A stretch of DNA of 10,910 nucleotides from an uncultured Gilliamella sp. (lineage in GTDB: Bacteria > Pseudomonadota > Gammaproteobacteria > Enterobacterales > Enterobacteriaceae), in NCBI GenBank assembly GCA_945291235.1, contig CALYQY010000080.1, forward strand, positions 1 to 10,910. Direction: 5' to 3'. The position numbers and the translations under genes are program-made. Within the stretch, counting starts at the first letter, position 1, and every line of letters begins with the position of its first letter. The notes below the pieces were generated by a model. It was given only the letters and a program-made list of their open reading frames with translations. It did not search any database and was not told the DNA's origin. Below are positions 5,593 through 10,910 of this stretch, piece after piece.

Positions 5593-7481
5593 CAGTTAGA
5601 CCCCATCGCTGTAGCTGTATTGTCATTGATTCTTCTCGCAGCATTGTCGACAATATTGTAAACTTGATCGAAACCATTCTGAGGTGTGGTAACATTCATT
5701 GTATTATGGATTGTTATTTCACTATTATTATTGACGTTTTTATTTAATGCAGATAAACCTCCAGCTTTTGCTACATCTGTACTCACGAGTGCAAGATTTT
5801 GGGTTGCGGAATAATTCGTGGCTTTAAGATTTTCTTCTTGAGCTTGTTCATCTTTATCACTACCAAAACCAAAAAAAGAAAGTACACCTTTTATTTTACT
5901 TTTCATCTTATCGATGACAGCAAAAAACTTGTCTTCAATCCATTTCAATCCATCTTTAAAAGGTTGCGTAATACAGTCAAGAATACCAGAAAACGTTTTT
6001 CCTAAATTATCGATAAAAGAAGTGACATCAACACCCCAAATCTCAAATAATCCTTTTATGAATTCCCAAGCAGCTTTAAATGGCGCTGTAATAAAATCAG
6101 TTATTGCTTCAAAAGTTTGACCAATTTTCTCAGTTGTTGAAGTGCTATCATCCGTCCAAATTGTAAATAAGCTTTTAACCAATTCCCAAGCAGCCTTAAA
6201 TGGTGCCGTAATTAAGTCTAAAATTGCGTCAAAGGTAGCGCCTATTGCATTGACCGTTTTCTCGGCATTTTCTTCACTCATACCAAAGTACATGAGTATA
6301 TCTTTTATACCATTTTTAAAGAAATTAGTAACTTTATTCCAAAAATCAGAAAAAAAGGAAACAAGAAAATCCCAATTATCGTAAATAAGATAAGCAGCCA
6401 AAGCGATAGCAGTAATAATAGCCAGAATAGGATTAGCTATCATGATAGACGTCAGTGTTTTTATTGCACTGCCAATTGTTTTAATAATTTTAACTAAATT
6501 TCCAAGCGTTTTGAGAGCATTACCAATACTTAGAATAGCATTGGAGATTGAGGTAATTAATTTAGCTTTAGCTGATACCCACGCTATTTTTCCGCCTAAT
6601 AAAAGCAAATAGCCCAATACGGCAAAAATAATACTTTTCCAGTTTTTATCTAAATTTTGCCACCAAGTTATTGCATTTTTGATATTGTCGATACACGCTT
6701 GCCAAAATGGAGCAAATTGACTCTTACCACCTTTTAAGAAAACCATAAAATCATCAATGATCAACAATAATCCAGCTATCAAACCGATGACTAGCCCAAT
6801 CGGACTAAACAGCATAGCACGATTTAAGACTGCCCAAGCAACACTCAAGGCTATTATGGCATTTTCCCAACCAATGGTCTTAGAAATTATCATATCGATA
6901 AATTCAAAAGCATGTTTTATAACTTGAATAAAATTCGAAACAACACTAATTACAACGTTGATACCTTTGGCAATCAATTCCTTGTTAGCTTTGAGCCATT
7001 TATTAAAGCTTATTACAAGATCAGTTACCCTTGGTAATAATCCTAAAGCAATTTTTGTTTTTATGCTATCAATCGCAAGACCGGACTTCTCAAGTTCGAT
7101 CTTATATTTTTTTACTTGTGCCAGTTCACTTTTTGAAATCGAAAATAAGAGATTTTTTTTACCAGCAAGTTCTTCTGCTTTATCAATAGCGCTATTAAAA
7201 GCGCTAATCAATTTTTCCCCATAGTTTTTGGCTGCAGCCGTAATACTTGTTAAAGCTTGTTTTAAAATCTCAAATTTAGATTTAGCTTTTTCAGATGACT
7301 CAGCCACTTTTTCATTAGATTGACTCGCATCGTTAATCGCATTATTAAGTGTAGTATTTATAACTTTACCAATGTTAGATAACTTCATTGCACTGATTTC
7401 TAAAAAAGCCGTGACTTTAGTTAGATTGTTTACCTGTGAGATATCAACACCAATTTTTATCAAATATTGCTCTAGATGCAC
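5592..7481 (-). CDS. Tail tape measure protein
   Basis: 629 residues. It spans the tail lumen during assembly and fixes tube length; at roughly 1.5 angstrom per residue it implies a tail near 95 nm (inference). The start is GTG at 7481 with GGAG 7 bases upstream, two bases after the end of the chaperone extension. Residues 1-200 are helical/coiled-coil; strong hydrophobic segments lie near 206-246 (AIIALSVAWAVLN to LLLIIDDFMVFL), 283-304 and 345-366, the last three typical of tape measures that enter the cell membrane. The IDDFMVFLKGG phrase is common in this TMP group. Residues 384-543 are four tandem 40-residue repeats. The C-terminus after ~545 is Asn/Thr-rich with HNTMNVTTPQNG, the part likely to contact the baseplate. 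Identification is by length, composition and position between chaperone and baseplate genes. Confidence 0.88.
   Translation of the reverse strand: MHLEQYLIKIGVDISQVNNLTKVTAFLEISAMKLSNIGKVINTTLNNAINDASQSNEKVAESSEKAKSKFEILKQALTSITAAAKNYGEKLISAFNSAIDKAEELAGKKNLLFSISKSELAQVKKYKIELEKSGLAIDSIKTKIALGLLPRVTDLVISFNKWLKANKELIAKGINVVISVVSNFIQVIKHAFEFIDMIISKTIGWENAIIALSVAWAVLNRAMLFSPIGLVIGLIAGLLLIIDDFMVFLKGGKSQFAPFWQACIDNIKNAITWWQNLDKNWKSIIFAVLGYLLLLGGKIAWVSAKAKLITSISNAILSIGNALKTLGNLVKIIKTIGSAIKTLTSIMIANPILAIITAIALAAYLIYDNWDFLVSFFSDFWNKVTNFFKNGIKDILMYFGMSEENAEKTVNAIGATFDAILDLITAPFKAAWELVKSLFTIWTDDSTSTTEKIGQTFEAITDFITAPFKAAWEFIKGLFEIWGVDVTSFIDNLGKTFSGILDCITQPFKDGLKWIEDKFFAVIDKMKSKIKGVLSFFGFGSDKDEQAQEENLKATNYSATQNLALVSTDVAKAGGLSALNKNVNNNSEITIHNTMNVTTPQNGFDQVYNIVDNAARRINDNTATAMGSN
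5853..6332 (-). repeat. Four tandem 120-bp (40-residue) repeats inside the tape measure gene
   Basis: Repeat units begin at residues 384, 424, 464 and 504 of the tape measure: VTNFFKNGIK, ITAPFKAAWE, ITAPFKAAWE and ITQPFKDGLK. The two central units are also clearly alike at DNA level (CCCAAGCAGC at 6064 and 6184, exactly 120 bp apart). Outer units are diverged, as expected when old copies drift and central ones are recent or converted. Confidence 0.85.
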
Positions 7482-7482
7482 T

Positions 7483-7689
7483 TTAATTCTCCTTTGGCTT
7501 TTCAGCCAATCTAACTTCTGCTATCACATGGTGCATATCGATAACATCATCAAGTGAATATACAGTTTTTAATTCGTGGAGTGTTGCATAATTGTTGACA
7601 ATAACACTCCACATAAACCAATCTATATCGCTTTCTTGGCTATCTCCTCCAAGCTGAGCGTATTTAGATTGGATAATAGGCCACTTGGT
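7483..7689 (-). CDS. Chaperone C-terminal extension in the -1 frame (made by frameshift)
   Basis: 68 codons, read in the -1 frame after the slip site at 7689, starting TKWPIIQSKYAQLGGDSQ and ending RLAEKPKEN with TAA at 7485-7483. It looks like real protein, not noise: DIDWFMWSVIVNNYATLHEL and VYSLDDVIDMHHVIAEV are balanced, helical sequences. It fills the whole gap between the chaperone stop and the tape measure. The -1 frame is closed by TGA just upstream of the slip sites and has no normal start with a ribosome binding site before the slip, so it should only be made as a fusion: 117 residues from the zero frame plus 68, a 185-residue protein. This parallels lambda G/GT and the G/GT-like pairs of many tailed phages, where the T part binds the tape measure and recruits tube protein. 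The family resembles small proteins such as DUF6889, but that name is uncertain. Confidence 0.8.
   Translation of the reverse strand, partial: TKWPIIQSKYAQLGGDSQESDIDWFMWSVIVNNYATLHELKTVYSLDDVIDMHHVIAEVRLAEKPKEN
7576..7612 (-). repeat. 10-bp perfect inverted repeat in the frameshift extension
   Basis: GTGGAGTGTT (7576-7585) and AACACTCCAC (7603-7612) are perfect inverted copies with a 17-base loop whose inner ATTGT/ACAAT can pair further. In the transcript it forms a long stem about 10 bases after the zero-frame stop TAG. No T-run follows on the minus strand, so it is not a standard terminator. It could shield the region from ribosomes, slow translation or affect frameshifting. Confidence 0.6.
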
Positions 7690-8039
7690 AAAAAAGCCAA
7701 AAAATGGAACTTCAATCCTTCAATGATGATTTGGTAATAATGACTTCTATGCGCATTAAAAAATTCACTGGCTTCTCTTGGATTTTGGAATAGTATCTTT
7801 TTTCCAGCTTCATCTGTGGCAGTGACATAATCGAGAATAAATCGCTCAATTTCTTCAAATTGCTCAGTACCAATATTAGAAGCTAACTGTCCAATATCAA
7901 ATCCTGATGTAGTATCACCGACAGAAAAACAGCCCTTTAAGAGGGCTGTGAGTTTTTTGAGATATTTATTGGCTTTGTAAAAATCTGCTTGTTTAAAGGT
8001 ATAAACAACATTATCTAAAGTATAATCTTTGTTTTCCAT
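7623..8039 (-). CDS. Tail assembly chaperone (G-like product)
   Basis: 138 residues. It occupies the position between tube and tape measure where all tailed phages keep the chaperone that coats the tape measure before tube assembly. Visible elements: N-terminal KDYTLDNVVYTFKQADFYKANKYLKKL, matching the small helical chaperone pattern with a Y/F-rich first helix; a central GFDIGQLASNIGTEQFEEIERFI; then NPREASEFFNAHRSHYYQII, helical to the end. ATG at 8039 shares its A with the tube stop (TAATG) and has a strong GGAGG 6 bases upstream, so it is very well expressed, as expected for an excess chaperone. The slip sites at 7689-7704 near its 3' end divert a fraction of ribosomes into the 68-codon extension. 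Not DNA-binding or enzymatic by any motif seen. Confidence 0.82.
   Translation of the reverse strand: MENKDYTLDNVVYTFKQADFYKANKYLKKLTALLKGCFSVGDTTSGFDIGQLASNIGTEQFEEIERFILDYVTATDEAGKKILFQNPREASEFFNAHRSHYYQIIIEGLKFHFLAFLPSGLLSNLNTLSLEEIAKKAI
7689..7720 (-). promoter_or_regulatory. Programmed -1 frameshift site: two slippery heptamers with upstream SD-like element
   Basis: In the chaperone zero frame (CAT TTT TTG GCT TTT TTA) two X XXY YYZ heptamers lie nine bases apart: T TTT TTG (7698-7704) and T TTT TTA (7689-7695). The second is the HIV-type U UUU UUA. An AAGGA (7716-7720) sits 11 bases upstream of the first, the spacing of the stimulatory SD element in E. coli dnaX. Slipping at either leads into the open -1 frame. 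Downstream pairing is only weak near the site (CCAAG at 7684-7688 with CTTGG about 35 bases later); a stronger stem lies at 7576-7612. Confidence 0.75.
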
Positions 8040-8473
8040 TATTGACCTCCTTTGATGTTAAACTCAGCTTTCGTTGCTTTAAGTGTCCATGTTAAACCAT
8101 TGTGAGCTGTACCACGTGCAATAGTTGGTGGCGTGGTAAACCAACATCCAGTCAATAAAAATTCATCACCATTACGCAAATCTTTATAGGTAATTAATTT
8201 ACCTTTAGCTTTTGTCGGATTATTTATTTGGGCTTGTCGTAATTGATTTAATACTTCGTTAGTTTCAGTGTGCTGTAATGTTTTAATCGTGACAGTAGCA
8301 CCTTTATTGCAAGTGTTAACAAACACCCCTTCACCATTGATACCATAAGTGATATCACCGTCATCCCCTATGGGTGCAATACTAATGGAATCTTGAGCAT
8401 TTTCATAACCAGTTATTTCATAGCCATCTATTGTTAAGACAGCATCTTCTAAAGAAAAAGATTTATTAGACAT
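8039..8473 (-). CDS. Tail tube protein (DUF3277-like)
   Basis: 144 residues, standard for a tail tube subunit. The N-terminus SFSLEDAVLTIDGYEITGY and the following beta strands (ISIAPIGDDGDITYGINGEGVF), then TVTIKTLQHTETNEVLNQLRQ and the C-terminal strand WTLKATKAEFNIKGG fit the beta-sandwich tube fold that stacks as hexamers inside the sheath. The family resembles DUF3277, which follows DUF3383 sheath genes in Bcep781/AP22-like myophages. It lies 9 bases after the sheath gene, with AAGGA about 6 bases upstream of the ATG. Two cysteines (one in NTCNKG, one in GCW) are unusual but have no visible function. Confidence 0.82.
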   Translation of the reverse strand: MSNKSFSLEDAVLTIDGYEITGYENAQDSISIAPIGDDGDITYGINGEGVFVNTCNKGATVTIKTLQHTETNEVLNQLRQAQINNPTKAKGKLITYKDLRNGDEFLLTGCWFTTPPTIARGTAHNGLTWTLKATKAEFNIKGGQ

Positions 8474-8482
8474 CGTGTATCC

Positions 8483-9994
8483 TTATCGATTAAATTGAAC
8501 AATAATATCAACGCTGTGACCTGCACCAGCAAGTTTCAATGCGCAATTAATTGGCATCATTTTGCGCGCTTCACGATCAGCCGTGTCTTGCGTATCAAAA
8601 GAATCAGAATAGAAATAGTATCCATTCACAGTATCGCCAAATTTCAGCTCACCAATATCGCCAAGCGACCATTTACCCATGCCAAGAAAACCGTTATTGA
8701 CAAATTGCTCACCAATAATTTTTAACTTGCTGATTAAGCGTTGTTGTCCTTTATCAGTTTGTGGAATTTTAGTCGGTTCACTTTGTAACGCATTAAATGC
8801 TTGTACTTGAATTGCATTAATGAATGCATCTAGTCCTGTGGTTTCATCAATGAATGTCCCACCAACCATAACGCCTTCTGCAAGCATATTGACACCGGCA
8901 TAATCTGTATAAAAATTGACACCTAAACGACGACATTTCATCGCTTCATTGACAGTGATTTTGTCGTCTGATGTAACACTAGCTTCTTGTTTAAATTTGA
9001 CTGTTTTAGCGGTATTAATACCTGTCCATACGGTGGTTAACGCAATGCCCATAAGTTCAGCAGCAGCATGGTTATTCCCTTTGTTGTTATATTGAACCAT
9101 CAAGCGTCCGCTATTTCGTTTTGACAATGTTTTAAGAACATTATCATCACTGTATTCAATATTTTTTTCTCGAGTTTCGGTATAGGCTAATACTTTTGCA
9201 TTTTCAACCCCTTGAGCAACAACCCAATCATGCGCTTCCACTAATTCACTATCTGTAATAGTATTTGCAAAATACACACCATACCAATTTTGATATTGAT
9301 TTTGTAATGCAGTTAATGCTTCAGCAGGCGACTCTTTACGATAAGTTGTTGCATCCTCTCCTTTAATTAATGATGCTTTACCATCAATTAAATTACAAAG
9401 ATTACCGATATAAGAGCCTTCTGATTGAGAATCAAACACATATCCAAAATTGTCGCCCTTACCTTCTTTTTGAGCAGCTAAAATAAATCTATTACCAACA
9501 GAATCATAAATAACTGAAACTCCACTATCTTTTAATTTAGTATTGATGACAGTTGCAACATCATTCATACTTGATACATTGCTAAAATCCAGATCAGTAA
9601 TTTGATGTTTAGCATCACCAAAGTAAAAAGAAAAATAACCATCTTTAATACTCTTAAATTGAATATAGCTGACAGCTAAAGCAGAGCCATTAATTTTTGA
9701 ACTCAACGCTTTAGTGGTAACCCCCTCTTGCATATATTTAGCAATCAATGCCGTTTTCGGTTTAGGTTGAGCAGAGAATAATGCGCAAGCAGCTTGATAT
9801 GCATCAGAATCAGTGCCAAATAAATTTGCAACTGTTGTTGCATCTGAAACAACAACATAACGAATATCTTTATTGCTGAATTCTTCACACATATCTTTTG
9901 TAAAAATAGCCACAACGCTTAGGTCACGTTTTTGTGCCCCTCTTGGCGATTGTTGTAGAGTTGCATCTACGACTTGACTTAATGGTAAACTCAT
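8483..9994 (-). CDS. Tail sheath protein, DUF3383 family
   Basis: 503 residues. This is the contractile outer tube. It resembles DUF3383 sheath proteins: N-terminal SLPLSQVVDATLQQSPRGA (the family's 'lsqivnv.i.....a...' opening), then VVVSDATTVANLFGTDSDAYQAACALFSAQPKP, a stretch shared across sheaths near residues 45-80; a variable insertion domain around 100-250 that forms the outer surface; WYGVYFANTITDSELVEAHDWVVAQ near 240-262; and the conserved C-terminus with YYFYSDSFDTQDTADR and a final VDIIVQFNR strand that links neighbouring subunits. ATGA overlap with the neck gene, GAGG inside that gene's end. Length is typical. The 'sheath' role rests on family plus its place directly before the tube gene. 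Confidence 0.9.
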   Translation of the reverse strand: MSLPLSQVVDATLQQSPRGAQKRDLSVVAIFTKDMCEEFSNKDIRYVVVSDATTVANLFGTDSDAYQAACALFSAQPKPKTALIAKYMQEGVTTKALSSKINGSALAVSYIQFKSIKDGYFSFYFGDAKHQITDLDFSNVSSMNDVATVINTKLKDSGVSVIYDSVGNRFILAAQKEGKGDNFGYVFDSQSEGSYIGNLCNLIDGKASLIKGEDATTYRKESPAEALTALQNQYQNWYGVYFANTITDSELVEAHDWVVAQGVENAKVLAYTETREKNIEYSDDNVLKTLSKRNSGRLMVQYNNKGNNHAAAELMGIALTTVWTGINTAKTVKFKQEASVTSDDKITVNEAMKCRRLGVNFYTDYAGVNMLAEGVMVGGTFIDETTGLDAFINAIQVQAFNALQSEPTKIPQTDKGQQRLISKLKIIGEQFVNNGFLGMGKWSLGDIGELKFGDTVNGYYFYSDSFDTQDTADREARKMMPINCALKLAGAGHSVDIIVQFNR

Positions 9995-10488
9995 TTAGTA
10001 ACCTCGAATGTAAAATTAACGCTATCACCGCGTTTAACGCTGGTTTTAACGATTGGATTGATGGAAAAAATAAGATCTACTTGTGCATGTTGAACGGTTT
10101 TGTCTGCAGAAGTTGTAGATACGTTTTCAATATCGGAGCATCGAAGATACCCCATTCTTAATTTCTTTAACTTTTGCCAAACAGGCGTGAACTGCATTGA
10201 TTCTGTTAATTTGCATAGCTGTTCATAGGCATCTTTACCGTAGGCTTTGACGGTAATGGTTGCTTCTTTTAGTGTCGATATCACTTCTTCTTCATCTTCA
10301 CCGTGATATAAAATTTCTTTGCCTATCTCGGTTTGAGACATATTAAGAACAGTGATGAATTTATCTAAACGAGAGACATCGGGTATGTTATCCTCCTCAA
10401 ATATAATTGTTTCAGGTAAAGACAGAATTTCCGCTATCAAACGTCTAACTTCAGTCATTTCAAGCTTAGAAACAGTCGTGATTGGCAT
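9991..10488 (-). CDS. Neck / tail terminator protein (LIC_12616-like)
   Basis: 165 residues. It resembles the phage neck-terminator family named after LIC_12616, which ends the tube and sheath and connects to the head. Visible features: N-terminal helix SKLEMTEVRRLIAEILSLPE, then a loop (NIPDVSRLDKFITVLNMSQ), a central ATITVKAYGKDAYEQLCKLTESM helix, GYLRCSDIENVSTT, and a C-terminal beta strand pair (AQVDLIFSINPIVKTSV, VNFTFEV). This order (short alpha/beta protein with a strand-rich tail) is shared with tail terminators. GGAG lies about 5 bases before the ATG, and the gene ends in an ATGA overlap with the sheath gene. It is the first gene after a 306-bp gap, so a tail promoter could lie just upstream. 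Confidence 0.8.
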   Translation of the reverse strand: MPITTVSKLEMTEVRRLIAEILSLPETIIFEEDNIPDVSRLDKFITVLNMSQTEIGKEILYHGEDEEEVISTLKEATITVKAYGKDAYEQLCKLTESMQFTPVWQKLKKLRMGYLRCSDIENVSTTSADKTVQHAQVDLIFSINPIVKTSVKRGDSVNFTFEVTK

Positions 10489-10794
10489 AATAACTCCATA
10501 AAAAAGAAGATAGGGTTTAACGATAAGGTGATAATATAAAAACCATGCTGTTGTTGATTTATTATTTATAATAAATTGATAAATCTAGTTGAATTGATTG
10601 TTCACATTATCCATTGTTAAATCACATAAACAGGGATTAAGTAGGTTAAAAATTTTTTAACCCAATCGAAGTAAAAATAATTGTGATTGTATAAAACTAG
10701 TTTGATATAACGTTATAAAACTGCGTTAATCATTAGGATGTAATCATCATAACGCCATATATTATTTAATATTACAAAAAGGGGGATGCATAAT
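10489..10794. other. 306-bp AT-rich spacer with palindromes upstream of the tail operon
   Basis: No gene longer than about 15 codons is credible here. It holds an inverted repeat GGTTAAAA...TTTTAACC (10644-10662, 3-base loop), a perfect 12-bp palindrome TATAACGTTATA (10706-10717), a perfect 10-bp palindrome AAACTAGTTT (10694-10703), a direct repeat TATAAAACT at 10690-10698 and 10714-10722, and two TAATCAT copies near 10726 and 10741. The 10644 repeat could act as a weak terminator for the upstream gene; the cluster at 10690-10722 looks like an operator or promoter region. No clear -35/-10 pair stands out. Confidence 0.55.
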
Positions 10795-10910
10795 TTATTT
10801 ATTACACATAAACAGTGTGTTATTTTTAGGTGCAATGACCTGACAATAGTATTGCTGCCATCCTTCGATTAGGGCTTGGTTATAGCTGATTGCGTGGGTG
10901 AGACGGTAAT
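10795..10910 (-). CDS. Unrecognised gene, C-terminal fragment (cut by window edge)
   Basis: The minus strand is open in one frame from 10908 to a TAA at 10797-10795, giving the last 37 residues of a protein: YRLTHAISYNQALIEGWQQ followed by YYCQVIAPKNNTLFMCNK. It has a balanced, protein-like composition with an amphipathic helix around ALIEGWQQYY; the other two minus frames are stopped within the same stretch. I do not recognise the family. It is separated from the tail genes by 306 bp, unlike the tightly packed tail cassette, so it may be a head or neck gene, or another cargo or regulatory gene. Upstream sequence is needed to name it. Confidence 0.6.
   Translation of the reverse strand, partial: YRLTHAISYNQALIEGWQQYYCQVIAPKNNTLFMCNK

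Noticed and set aside
5799..6384. Three plus-strand open frames, two sharing an NSQAALNGAVIKS motif
   Set aside because: The shared motif is only the antisense reading of the 120-bp tape-measure repeat; there is no start signal or independent support.
7576..7612. Inverted repeat as a transcription terminator
   Set aside because: No T-run follows the stem on the minus strand, and the essential tape measure gene lies directly downstream.
8495..8725. Plus-strand open frame over the end of the sheath gene
   Set aside because: Antisense to a strongly supported sheath C-terminus, with no ribosome binding site.
1..10910. CRISPR array, tRNA, rRNA, insertion sequence, integrase or attachment site
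   Set aside because: No regularly spaced repeats, cloverleaf-type sequence, transposase or recombinase gene, or flanking direct repeats were seen on either strand.

Overview
The window is a phage (most likely prophage) late operon for a contractile, myovirus-type tail. Every gene I can support lies on the minus strand, so transcription runs from high to low coordinates. The DNA is strongly AT-rich (about two thirds A+T by eye) and Shine-Dalgarno sites are of the AAGGA/GGAG/GAGG type. The protein families point to a gammaproteobacterial host. A low-GC lineage such as Orbaceae (Gilliamella-like gut bacteria) or a low-GC Morganellaceae/Pasteurellaceae relative fits, but this is inference: no host gene, integrase or attachment site is present to settle it.

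Layout in transcription order. The window opens with the last 37 codons of an unrecognised gene (10795-10910) and a 306-bp AT-rich spacer with palindromes. Then come neck/tail terminator (9991-10488), tail sheath of the DUF3383 type (8483-9994), tail tube (8039-8473), tail assembly chaperone (7623-8039), a -1-frame extension of that chaperone (7483-7689) with two slippery heptamers, and the tape measure (5592-7481). The baseplate follows: Dit-like protein (4870-5592), Pam3-type plug (4446-4802), hub (3668-4501), Gp138-type spike (2223-2891), gp25-like sheath initiator (1861-2226), baseplate J wedge (759-1880) and DUF2612 protein (110-766). The first 37 codons of a probable tail-fibre gene (1-113) close the window. 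Most tail genes overlap by 1-8 bases or sit a few bases apart, as in a translationally coupled operon.

The working logic is one machine. The tape measure, bound by the chaperone and its frameshift product, sets the length of the tube. The sheath polymerises around the tube from the gp25-like initiator, and the terminator caps it. The hub, spike, plug and Dit-like protein form the central baseplate; baseplate J and the DUF2612 protein form the wedge that connects to the fibres.

The clear departure from this compact layout is between hub and spike. A small gene for a secreted lipoprotein (3320-3607) and a 428-bp non-coding stretch ending in a rho-independent terminator (2914-2941) have been inserted there. 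This looks like a 'moron', a lysogenic-conversion cargo gene unrelated to tail building. The other notable items are the unannotated frameshift cassette in the chaperone and an exact 40-residue repeat in the tape measure.
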